Made by a program: the position numbers and the translations under genes. The notes beneath the pieces are model-generated. The model did no database searches. It was not told the origin of the DNA and was given only the letters and a program-made list of their open reading frames with translations. From positions 1 through 11,359 of the forward strand of contig JAAYWX010000385.1 in the NCBI GenBank assembly GCA_012516225.1: 11,359 nucleotides of DNA, read 5' to 3'. Shown here in pieces: positions 1 to 6,913 of the stretch. Position 1 is the first letter of the stretch. Each line of letters starts with the position of its first letter. The DNA comes from Clostridiales bacterium. GTDB taxonomy: Bacteria; Bacillota; Clostridia; Oscillospirales; Oscillospiraceae.

Positions 1-2304
1 GAATACGCAAGGCTGCGCGGTTCGGTTCTTGCCCCGATAATGCCTGTAGGCGCAGGTCCTATGCGTGTTATCCCTATTCAGTCCTCAATCGACGGCGACA
101 GCCGCAGCATAGGCTTTGAAGAAGTTTCCACTATTCTGAATAAGGCAACCCGTTTTGCAGTTGCCGACTGTACATGCCGCCGTTCACGCCGCCTCCTCGG
201 ACAGGGCTGCGGTCACCTTGAACAGGATATGTGTATACAGCTTGACAAAGGCGCCGAATATTACATAAGAACCGGCAGGGCAAGGGAAATAACTCGTGAA
301 GAAGCTTTCGAGATTATACGGAAAGCCGAAGAAAACGGGCTTATGCACTCCATTCCCAACATAGATGCCGGAGAAACACATGCCATATGCAATTGCTGCG
401 CCTGCGGCTGTTACTCTATGCGCAACGCTATTATGTTTAATTCCCCGGACATGATAAGATCAAATTACGTTTCCGAGGTGGACAAGGATAAGTGCGTAGC
501 CTGCGGACAATGTGTGGAATACTGCCCGACAAATGCTCTGAAGCTCGGTCAAAAACTTTGCAGCACCAAACCTATTATCGTAAAGCCTGCAAAAACCGCA
601 CATGACCATGTTCTGAAAGAAAAGGACTGGAATGTAAACTATCGTGAGAACAGAAAAAATGTAGTCGAAAGCGGAACAGCCCCCTGTAAGACCGCTTGTC
701 CTGCACATATTGCAGTTCAAGGTTATATTAAACTTGCGGCACAAGGAAGGTATCTTGAAGCTCTTGAGCTTATTAAAAAAGAAAATCCTTTTCCGGCCGT
801 CTGCGGGCGCATTTGCCCCCACGCCTGCGAATCGGAATGTACCCGCGGCATGATAGACTCTCCGATAGCCATAGACGAAATCAAAAAGTTCATCGCGGAC
901 AGGGAACTTCGCTCCGAAAACCGATATATTCCCAAGAAAAGAAACAATTACGGTAAGAAAATGGCCATAGTTGGCTCCGGTCCTGCTGGACTTAGCTGTG
1001 CATATTATCTTGCTCTTGACGGTTATTCTGTTACTGTGTTTGAAAAACAGGAAAAGCTTGGCGGAATGCTTACACTCGGAATTCCGTCGTTCAGGCTCGA
1101 AAAAGATGTTGTAAGTGCGGAAATAGACGTTCTCAGAGAAATGGGCGTTGAATTTAAAACGGGAGTCGAAGTCGGCAGGGACATCACTCTTGACAATTTG
1201 CGCAGCCAGGGATTTAAGGCCATATATATTGCAATAGGCGCGCAGGCCGGACGAAAGCTTAACATAGAAGGTGAAGACGCAGAGGGTGTTATCACTGGTG
1301 TGGAATTTCTCCGCAATGTAAATCTTGGCAAAAATCCCTCGCTTTCAGGGAAAGTCGTTGTCATTGGCGGCGGTAATGTTGCAATAGACGTATCCCGCAC
1401 AGCCATAAGGCAAAACGCAGAGTCTGTCGATATGTACTGCCTTGAAAGCAGAAACGAGATGCCCGCGCTGCCTGAAGAAATTGAAGAAGCCTTTTCAGAG
1501 GGCATAGAAATCAAGAACGGCTGGGGTCCAAAGCGCATTATAACAGAAAACGGCAAAGTAACCGGAGTGGAATTCAGAAAATGCGTTTCAGTATTTGATA
1601 AAAACCATAGGTTCGCTCCGGTATATGATGAAGCCGTAACGGTAATAGTTCCCGCAGATTATGTTTTGCTTTCGGTAGGGCAGTCCATAGAATGGGGCAG
1701 CCTGCTTACGGGAAGCAAACTTAAACTCAACGCGAACGGCACCGCTGCTGCAGACTCATTTACATACCAGACCGACGTCCCTGATATTTTTGTCGGAGGA
1801 GATGTCTTTACAGGTCCGAAGTTCGCGATAGATGCCATAGCCGCGGGAAAACAAGCTGCTATTTCAATGCACCGCTTTGTATGGGAAGGGCAGAGCCTGA
1901 CTTTCGGTCGTGACCGGCGCGAATACAAATCTCTTGATAAGGACAGCCTTGATAGGAGCGCACTTGCACTAAACTATGACAACACTCCGCGTCAGCGTCC
2001 GCTTACAGCACACGATAGAAAATCCTTCAAAGATCCGCGTGAAACTTTTACTGAAGAGCAATTGCGAAAAGAAACGCACCGCTGTCTTGGCTGCGGCGCC
2101 GTTCAACTTGACACCACAATGTGCGTTGGCTGCGGAATGTGTACGACCAAATGCAAATTTGACGCAATAAAGCTTGTAAGAAAATACAACGCATACGCAA
2201 CCACATACGAAAAACTGCCGCTGAAGATGGCTCCAAATGTCCTTAAACGTGCAGGCAAAATAGCCGTTACTGCCGTTAAGGAAACTATAAGCGGCGACAA
2301 ATAG
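1..2304 (+). CDS. Multi-cluster Fe-S/FAD NAD(P) oxidoreductase, GltD-like core (5' end outside window)
   Basis: The frame is open from base 1, so the true start lies upstream; ATG 40 is internal. Numbering from that Met, a Cys-rich part comes first (C44, C46, C57, C65, then an ICNCCACGC motif at 117-124). Next is a ferredoxin-type 4Fe-4S motif (CVACGQCVEYCP, 152-163), then the Fe-S domain typical of the glutamate synthase small subunit (C216, C220, C255, C259, C263, C267). An FAD dinucleotide-binding loop (GSGPAG, 312-317), an NAD(P) loop (GGGNVAID, 443-450) and the closing FAD motif (VGGD, 585-588) follow. The C-terminus carries another Cys set (C682, C685, C695, C698, C701, C705). In this family the flavin passes electrons between NAD(P)H and the clusters. 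No glutamate synthase large subunit is next door, so the electron partner is unknown. A membrane protein gene follows 49 nt downstream. The family call is firm; substrate and partner are not known. Confidence 0.88.
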   Translation, partial: EYARLRGSVLAPIMPVGAGPMRVIPIQSSIDGDSRSIGFEEVSTILNKATRFAVADCTCRRSRRLLGQGCGHLEQDMCIQLDKGAEYYIRTGRAREITREEAFEIIRKAEENGLMHSIPNIDAGETHAICNCCACGCYSMRNAIMFNSPDMIRSNYVSEVDKDKCVACGQCVEYCPTNALKLGQKLCSTKPIIVKPAKTAHDHVLKEKDWNVNYRENRKNVVESGTAPCKTACPAHIAVQGYIKLAAQGRYLEALELIKKENPFPAVCGRICPHACESECTRGMIDSPIAIDEIKKFIADRELRSENRYIPKKRNNYGKKMAIVGSGPAGLSCAYYLALDGYSVTVFEKQEKLGGMLTLGIPSFRLEKDVVSAEIDVLREMGVEFKTGVEVGRDITLDNLRSQGFKAIYIAIGAQAGRKLNIEGEDAEGVITGVEFLRNVNLGKNPSLSGKVVVIGGGNVAIDVSRTAIRQNAESVDMYCLESRNEMPALPEEIEEAFSEGIEIKNGWGPKRIITENGKVTGVEFRKCVSVFDKNHRFAPVYDEAVTVIVPADYVLLSVGQSIEWGSLLTGSKLKLNANGTAAADSFTYQTDVPDIFVGGDVFTGPKFAIDAIAAGKQAAISMHRFVWEGQSLTFGRDRREYKSLDKDSLDRSALALNYDNTPRQRPLTAHDRKSFKDPRETFTEEQLRKETHRCLGCGAVQLDTTMCVGCGMCTTKCKFDAIKLVRKYNAYATTYEKLPLKMAPNVLKRAGKIAVTAVKETISGDK

Positions 2305-2339
2305 TGCAACGCAATACTTATTAGTTATTAATAAAAAAC

Positions 2340-2345
2340 GGGAGG
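2340..2345 (+). promoter_or_regulatory. Ribosome binding site that decides the start of the membrane protein
   Basis: GGGAGG lies 8 nt before ATG 2354 but only 2 nt before the in-frame TTG at 2348. The ATG is therefore the better start, and the protein should begin MFLFEY. Confidence 0.75.
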
Positions 2346-2353
2346 TCTTGGCT

Positions 2354-3292
2354 ATGTTTTTGTTTGAATATATTCCGTGGTATTCTTGGCTTCTGTGGGC
2401 AGCGGTTTTGGCAGGACTTATAATTCTAAATGAAGTAACCCGATACAACAAATATACAGGTATTGCCTTCTTTATAGTTCTTCCAGTCTTCCTCACAATT
2501 TTCGTCTGGCCTAAAACATCCGGTATCGGAACAGGCTCTCAAACGGCCAACTGGTTTGCATGGGCAAAGGTTTATTCCGCGCTGGTCGGCTGCTACATAG
2601 GGCTGGGAATGAGGTTTTCTAAAAAAATGCAGGAAACAAAATGGTGCTACTTGCTTCCGCCCGCAATTTTGGCACTAAATATTCTTGAAGCCGTTGCGCG
2701 TGAGATCCAGGTTATGGGCATGAACGGCGTAATAGACGATATGTTCTATATGGGCGGTCCGTGGAATGCCATGAACGCCGCTGCCGGTATAATAAATATG
2801 CTTACAATATGCGGCTGGTACGGAATTATAATCAGCAAAGACCGTCACCACGACTTGGTATGGCCCGATATGATGTGGTTCTGGATAATCGCCTATGACC
2901 TTTGGAATTTCGCATATGTTTACAATTGCCTTACGGACCGTTCGTTCTATAGTGCCGCGCTCCTTTTGTCCTGCACCATTCCCGCATTTACAATAAAAAA
3001 AGGCGCATGGGCTCAGCACAGAGTGCACACTCTGGCTCTCTACATGATGCTTATGATGACTATTCCTGATTTCTTTGTAAAGAGCAAGTTCGCGGTCGCA
3101 TCGACGCACAGTTCCTCGGCTTATTACGCAGTCAGCATTTTGGCTCTGGTTTTCAATATCGCCGTCGGCATCTATCAGTTAAAAATTATCATCAAAAACA
3201 AGAAAAATCCGCTTAAAGACGAGCTGTATTCCGACCGCAAGTCCTATCAGGCTATCAAAAACGAAAACATCCTTTCTGGTAAAAAAGCCTGA
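2354..3292 (+). CDS. Multi-pass membrane protein, resembles DUF5692 family
   Basis: This is a 312-residue hydrophobic protein with about nine likely membrane segments (roughly residues 9-28, 36-52, 66-86, 99-115, 139-160, 172-192, 197-215, 226-242, 255-278) and a charged, Lys-rich cytoplasmic tail. From memory the sequence resembles DUF5692 (opening FEYIPWYSWLLW, WPKTSG, and the WPDMMWFWIIAYDLWNFAYV segment at 170-189), a family without known function. Polar or charged residues in or next to the membrane segments (E112, E117, H165, H166, D167, D172, D182) could matter for function. It sits 49 nt after the flavoprotein gene on the same strand with its own GGGAGG site, and a terminator follows, so the two are probably co-transcribed. 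A role as membrane partner or electron/ion-coupling subunit of the flavoprotein is inference only. No ABC, MFS or cytochrome motif is visible. Confidence 0.8.
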   Translation: MFLFEYIPWYSWLLWAAVLAGLIILNEVTRYNKYTGIAFFIVLPVFLTIFVWPKTSGIGTGSQTANWFAWAKVYSALVGCYIGLGMRFSKKMQETKWCYLLPPAILALNILEAVAREIQVMGMNGVIDDMFYMGGPWNAMNAAAGIINMLTICGWYGIIISKDRHHDLVWPDMMWFWIIAYDLWNFAYVYNCLTDRSFYSAALLLSCTIPAFTIKKGAWAQHRVHTLALYMMLMMTIPDFFVKSKFAVASTHSSSAYYAVSILALVFNIAVGIYQLKIIIKNKKNPLKDELYSDRKSYQAIKNENILSGKKA

Positions 3293-3338
3293 AAATATAT
3301 ATTTGCTGATTTCTCCTTCACCTTTACCAATCTTACCA

Positions 3339-3364
3339 TGCAGACCTACTGCCGTTGGTCTGCA
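3339..3364 (+). other. Hairpin just upstream of the terminator
   Basis: TGCAGACC (3339-3346) pairs with GGTCTGCA (3357-3364) over 8 bp with a 10-nt loop. It has no T-run of its own and stands 11 nt before the terminator stem. It may stabilise the 3' end of the flavoprotein/membrane-protein mRNA or be part of a repeated element. Confidence 0.55.
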
Positions 3365-3375
3365 CATTCCCTGGC

Positions 3376-3404
3376 TCCCGTCTCGAACCGAGGCGGGATT
3401 TTTT
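3376..3404 (+). terminator. Intrinsic terminator of the flavoprotein/membrane-protein unit
   Basis: TCCCGTCTC (3376-3384) pairs with GAGGCGGGA (3390-3398): nine pairs including one G-T, with a 5-nt loop, followed directly by six T (3399-3404). This is a textbook Rho-independent terminator on the + strand. Confidence 0.9.
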
Positions 3405-3459
3405 ATGCCTGGAAAAGCAGTTTAAAAAGTCATACCGCATAATCAAGAATATTTTAAAG

Positions 3460-3489
3460 AAAAGTGCCGGAGAAAATCCGGCACTTTTT
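3460..3489. terminator. Bidirectional terminator between convergent units
   Basis: AAAAGTGCCGG (3460-3470) pairs with CCGGCACTTTT (3478-3488) around a 7-nt loop. T residues flank it in both reading directions, so it can stop the - strand importer operon ending at 3548 and act as a backup for the + strand unit. Confidence 0.85.
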
Positions 3490-3547
3490 CTATTGTTCAG
3501 CCTTTACAGGAGCATCTTTTCACACGCTTGCATAAAAGCCTTACAGT

Positions 3548-4318
3548 CTAATCCCTGTAGTCCACGGCCATGTACCTAATGCCGCCGATGTCGGCAAAAG
3601 AGGACTTTACATCATAGAGTTTTCTTATATTCTCCTCAGTCATCATATCTGCAGTTTTTCCCTTGACCGCACTGCCGTTGCTTACCATTACGACATTATC
3701 GGCAATATAAAGGGCATGATTAGGGTCATGAAGCGTAACAGCGAAAGTTACTCCGTCCGAGGCGTTAATTTCTTTGACTATGTTGAGAATTTTTATCTGG
3801 TTTTTTATATCAAGGTAAGTTGTAGGTTCGTCCATAAGAACTATAGGCGTTTTCTGAGCCATTGCTCTGGCAATAAGTACAAGTTGCTTTTCTCCTCCTG
3901 AAATTTCTGTAAACGGCTTGTCTTTCAGGCGCTCAATTTTCAGCCTTTCTATTGTTTCGTCTACTATCCTGTAGTCCTCCGACTTTGGCGTATACGATAT
4001 ATAAGGGGCTCGTCCCCAAAGTATCATGTTATAGACCGAATAGCCAAAGCTTGGCGATGAAAACTGCGGAACTGTCGCTATTTTAGCAGCAAGTTTTTTC
4101 AACGGTATATCTTTAATGCTGATACCGTCAACAAAAATCTCTCCCTCAAAAGGAGTAACTAAACGGTTAAGCGCGGACATAAGAGTTGTTTTTCCGCTTC
4201 CGTTAGGTCCGAGGAACGCAGTTATAGACCCCTTTTCCAATCCGAAACTTACATTGCTTATAACCGGCTTTCCCTTCTCATAGCGTATGGAAACGTTTTT
4301 ATACTCAATCAGTTCCAT
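3548..4318 (-). CDS. FecE-type ABC transporter ATPase (iron-siderophore/heme/cobamide family)
   Basis: This 256-residue cytoplasmic ATPase powers import by the FecCD-type permease encoded just upstream. The visible motifs are Walker A GPNGSGKT (37-44), Q-loop Q85, signature ISGGEKQ (139-145), Walker B IVLMDEP (159-165, catalytic E164), D-loop LD (169-170) and switch His197. The spacing and the FGYSVYNMILWGRAPY segment after the Q-loop are typical of the iron-chelate/B12 uptake subfamily. The ATG overlaps the end of the permease gene by 10 nt, which suggests translational coupling. A GAGGAG site (4325-4330) lies inside the permease gene, 6 nt before the ATG. It is the last gene of the operon, and the bidirectional terminator lies about 60 nt beyond it. 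The ligand cannot be read from this subunit. Confidence 0.95.
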   Translation of the reverse strand: MELIEYKNVSIRYEKGKPVISNVSFGLEKGSITAFLGPNGSGKTTLMSALNRLVTPFEGEIFVDGISIKDIPLKKLAAKIATVPQFSSPSFGYSVYNMILWGRAPYISYTPKSEDYRIVDETIERLKIERLKDKPFTEISGGEKQLVLIARAMAQKTPIVLMDEPTTYLDIKNQIKILNIVKEINASDGVTFAVTLHDPNHALYIADNVVMVSNGSAVKGKTADMMTEENIRKLYDVKSSFADIGGIRYMAVDYRD

Positions 4319-5352
4319 CCGGCGCTCCTCACTTTTCTGAGAAGTATAATGAAAAACGGCGCTCCAAGAAAGGTTGTAAATATACCTACCGGTATTTCAA
4401 ATGTAAAAAGGTTTCTTGCAAAAGTATCCACCACCGTCAGATATGAAGCCCCTAAAGCCATTGAAAGAGGCACAAGCTTTTTATTGTCCGGGCCGAAAAG
4501 CATTCGGCATACATGAGGTATCATAAGGCCTACGAGGCTGATAATTCCCGTAACGGCAACGGAGGATGAAGCAAGCAGCGTTGCGGCAAAAATTATTATT
4601 CCTTTATAAAGGGCCGGATTCACTCCGAGTATTTTTGCCTCCTGATCGCCGAGAGACAATATATTCAGCTTCCAGCGGAAAATAAATATCAGTGCAAAAC
4701 CTGCAGCCATAAAGCCGACGGACGAAAACACCTTGCTCCATGTTGTCGTGTAAAATGCGCCCATTGTCCAAAATATTAGTCCCTGAAGTTTAAGCGGATC
4801 TACAAAAAGCTGAATTGCCGACAAGGCGGCGGTAAAGATTGAGGAAATGACAATTCCCGCAAGAATCAGGGAAATAACGGACAGTTGTTCTTTTTGTCTG
4901 GCAATTCCGTAACACAGTGCTATGCTCAGCATTGCAAAAGCAAACGCACTTATTTGAACGGGCATGAGCGAAAAAGCCATACTGAACGCCGCCCCGAAAG
5001 CTGCACCGGAAGAAACGCCCAAAGTGTAAGGCTCCACAAGCGGATTTTTCATTATGGACTGGAAAGATGCACCGGAAACGGAGAGCGCGGCTCCTACAAG
5101 CATTGAAAGTATCACGCGTGGCAGTCGGATATCAAACAGCGCTTTAACCGCCAACGCTTTGAGTCTGCTGTCAAATAGTGTATAACCGCAAATCTTGTAC
5201 AGAATTATATCAATAACCTCCGTAATCCGCAGCTTGTACGCTCCTATGCAGAGAGCCGTCAAAAAAACAGGGATGGGAATGAAATACAGGCAAATCTCCA
5301 AGCTTCTCCTTTTAGATGACTTATCGAATTTCCTTCTTTCCATTCCAAACAT
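4309..5352 (-). CDS. FecCD-type ABC importer permease
   Basis: This is an inner-membrane permease of 347 residues with about ten helices, normal for the family; two copies would form the channel. FecCD hallmarks are RLPRVILSMLVGAALSVSGA (76-95) running into KNPLVEPYTLGVSSGA (102-117), GIISLVGLMIPHVCRMLFGP (269-288), and the end segment PVGIFTTFLGAPFFIILL (321-338). It lies 25 nt downstream of the binding-protein stop and overlaps the ATPase gene by 10 nt. The start is uncertain. The ATG at 5352 has AGGG directly against it, too close to serve, whereas the same AGGG is 9 nt from an in-frame ATG at 5343, so the protein may lack the first three residues. Only one permease gene is present, implying a homodimer. 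Confidence 0.95.
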   Translation of the reverse strand: MFGMERRKFDKSSKRRSLEICLYFIPIPVFLTALCIGAYKLRITEVIDIILYKICGYTLFDSRLKALAVKALFDIRLPRVILSMLVGAALSVSGASFQSIMKNPLVEPYTLGVSSGAAFGAAFSMAFSLMPVQISAFAFAMLSIALCYGIARQKEQLSVISLILAGIVISSIFTAALSAIQLFVDPLKLQGLIFWTMGAFYTTTWSKVFSSVGFMAAGFALIFIFRWKLNILSLGDQEAKILGVNPALYKGIIIFAATLLASSSVAVTGIISLVGLMIPHVCRMLFGPDNKKLVPLSMALGASYLTVVDTFARNLFTFEIPVGIFTTFLGAPFFIILLRKVRSAGWN

Positions 5353-5377
5353 CCCTGTCTTAATATTTATATGGTGC

Positions 5378-6436
5378 TCAGCCCACTGTTTTGCCGTACA
5401 GTTCTGTCATCATGCTGTTTCTAAAAGAATCCATGTCCACATCCGAAAAAAGATCCGGATATACGCATTTTGCAAAATACTGCGCGGCATAGATATATTT
5501 CACTGTCCACATATCGCAGTAAAACGTCATATCGTCAGGTATTTCGTAGACATCTTTATTTTTAATGGCAGTTACGTCCGACCACTGCGAATCGTCAAAA
5601 TATCCCTGAGGGTCAAGATCCGCAATGTTCCACATTAGTATTGTATCGGGGTTCCACTTTATAACGTCCTCCATTTTGGCGACGAAATGCTCTTCGGCAA
5701 TTTCTGCGGCACAGTCTTTAACTCCACACAGTTCAAGCATGCTGTGTCCTGTACTTTTATTGCCCGCCAAATCAAGCTTGCTTGCACCCCATACGAAAAT
5801 GCCAGTTTTCTTATCCTTATCCGCAAGGGACGACGTTTTGTCGCTTATCGACTTAAGCGTATCTTTCGTATAGCTTATAATTTCTTCCGCCCTATCTTCC
5901 TTGCCTACAACGGCCGCTATGGTTTTCAGTTTTGTAAAGACTTCGTCAAAGTTGTTACCCTGTATTCCGACAACTTTAATGCCGTTGCTCTCAAGCGTAT
6001 TAATCTTTTCGGTGTCGTTCGCCCAAATGATGACGACATCCGGATTGAGGCTGATTATCTTTTCCATATTAGAATCAACCGCCGGAATTTCCTTGTTTTT
6101 AATCCTGTCGTCAATTTTGGAGAGCACATTGTAGGTTATCTCGTTTTTATATGTCCATTCGTCTATGCCGACCACCCTATCGGCTGCTCCCAGCATATAG
6201 AGATCGTTAAGCCCGCTGTTTAATAGGCATACTATTTTTTCGGAGTGTTTGTCAAATTCGATTGTTTTGCCTCTTGAATCGGTAACGGATATTTTTGCAG
6301 ATGACGGAGCTTCGCTTGCGGTGGGAGTCTGAGATGATGAAACTTCACCCTTCTGACAGCCTGCAAACCCCAAGCACATAGAGGCAATCAGTGCTGCCGC
6401 CAGAAGCAGAGAAACGCGAACCTTTGCTCTTTTCAT
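5378..6436 (-). CDS. Metal-chelate ABC transporter substrate-binding lipoprotein (FecB/BtuF-like)
   Basis: This 352-residue extracellular binding lipoprotein starts with a signal peptide ending in a lipobox, GFAG with C27 as the lipidated Cys, and a Ser/Thr-rich linker to about 48. The cluster IX-type binding domain follows: ISVTDSRGKTIEF at 49-61 (the usual first strand), LGAADRVVGI (82-91), MEKIISLNPDVVII (124-137), and WSDVTAIKNKDVYEIP near 285-300, a segment seen across iron-siderophore, heme, B12 and molybdate binders. A GGAAGGAG site (6443-6450) lies 6 nt before the ATG. It is first in the operon with the permease and ATPase. The ligand is undetermined: iron-siderophore is the default guess, but molybdate, heme or cobamide is possible. 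It is preceded by a long structured leader, suggesting regulation at the RNA level. Confidence 0.93.
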   Translation of the reverse strand: MKRAKVRVSLLLAAALIASMCLGFAGCQKGEVSSSQTPTASEAPSSAKISVTDSRGKTIEFDKHSEKIVCLLNSGLNDLYMLGAADRVVGIDEWTYKNEITYNVLSKIDDRIKNKEIPAVDSNMEKIISLNPDVVIIWANDTEKINTLESNGIKVVGIQGNNFDEVFTKLKTIAAVVGKEDRAEEIISYTKDTLKSISDKTSSLADKDKKTGIFVWGASKLDLAGNKSTGHSMLELCGVKDCAAEIAEEHFVAKMEDVIKWNPDTILMWNIADLDPQGYFDDSQWSDVTAIKNKDVYEIPDDMTFYCDMWTVKYIYAAQYFAKCVYPDLFSDVDMDSFRNSMMTELYGKTVG

Positions 6437-6698
6437 ATTTTTCTCCTTCCAAAGTATACTGTTTTTATTTCAAAACGGACTTGCCGTTTTGCTGTACCGT
6501 GTCTTGTTAAATTTTGCGCAGGCGCAAAGCGGAAACGCTGCAATAAGGCTCGCTTAGGCAAATACTGCGATGTACTTTGCCTTGTTTGTCCGCTCAACCG
6601 AAAGCGGCGCTACTATATTATTGTTTCCGTAGCTGCGAACTTTCATGTTCCAGCGGATATTTTCGAATAAATTGGGAAAAAATCCTAAAAATCCACAT
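6437..6698 (-). promoter_or_regulatory. Long structured 5' leader of the metal-chelate importer (candidate cis-regulatory RNA)
   Basis: This fills most of the 477-nt gap between genes, about 260 nt from the predicted start of transcription to the ATG. Read on the - strand, it can form a closed multibranch unit: TCCGCT (6657-6652) with AGCGGA (6594-6589), enclosing GAAC/GTTC (6650-6647 with 6640-6637) and GCTAC/GTAGC (6633-6629 with 6613-6609). Further hairpins follow: GGCAAA-g-TAC with GTA-TTTGCC (6581-6557), AGCG/CGCT (6539-6528), TTTGCG/CGCAAA (6528-6513) and CAAAACGG/CCGTTTTG. No open reading frame of note lies here. I could not match it to a riboswitch class; cobalamin (no B12 box), TPP and FMN signatures were not seen. 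The pairing is by eye and not tested for covariation. Confidence 0.5.
6471..6491 (-). other. Perfect hairpin before the binding-protein ribosome binding site
   Basis: CAAAACGG pairs with CCGTTTTG over 8 bp with a 5-nt loop, 20 nt upstream of the GGAAGGAG site. No T-run follows, so it is not an intrinsic terminator. It is the last hairpin of the leader and could belong to an expression platform or protect the mRNA. Confidence 0.6.
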
Positions 6699-6704
6699 AA
6701 TTTT

Positions 6705-6733
6705 ATTATAACATTGCCAAAAACTGCAAGCAA
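6705..6733 (-). promoter_or_regulatory. Putative promoter of the metal-chelate importer operon
   Basis: On the - strand, TTGCTT (6733-6728), 17 nt, then a perfect TATAAT (6710-6705). This places the start of transcription near 6698. An inverted repeat AACCC-N7-GGGTT (6748-6732) touches the -35 box and could be an operator. I saw no clear Fur-type palindrome. Confidence 0.5.
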
Positions 6734-6825
6734 CCCTCTACCGGGGTTATTTTAGCTTGTCAGCTTAGATAAGCGAAGTTTTATTGACTTATTCCGAAAT
6801 GTGTTTTTTGCACAAATAATCTCCA

Positions 6826-6870
6826 TAGAAAAAGCCGACCTGCGTTTTTCACGCAAGCCGGCTTTTTCTA
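6826..6870. terminator. Terminator after the permuted binding-protein gene (bidirectional)
   Basis: TAGAAAAAGCCG (6826-6837) pairs with CGGCTTTTTCTA (6859-6870). An inner stem TGCGT/ACGCA (6841-6845 with 6851-6855) extends it across a small internal loop. T-runs occur in both directions. It separates the gene ending at 6914 from the importer operon, so the two are independent units. Confidence 0.85.
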
Positions 6871-6913
6871 TCTGCAGAGTCCGATCAGATCCTCATCTGC
6901 TTATATAAAAAAT

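Noticed and set aside
1023..1556. A 177-codon open frame on the - strand inside the flavoprotein gene
   Set aside because: The Ser/Pro-rich translation is typical of antisense reading of a real gene.
2348..2353. TTG at 2348 as the start of the membrane protein
   Set aside because: It is only 2 nt from the GGGAGG site; ATG 2354 has the proper 8-nt spacing.
3376..3398. tRNA T-arm-like sequence (GGTTCGAG on the - strand)
   Set aside because: No acceptor, D or anticodon arms surround it; it is the loop region of an intrinsic terminator.
5687..6223. A 178-codon open frame on the + strand opposite the metal-chelate binding protein
   Set aside because: Antisense to a well-supported lipoprotein gene, with no ribosome site or recognisable domain.
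6437..6698. Cobalamin riboswitch before the FecBCD-type importer
   Set aside because: No B12 box (GCCACTG-like) or other conserved core was found on the - strand, so the class is left open.
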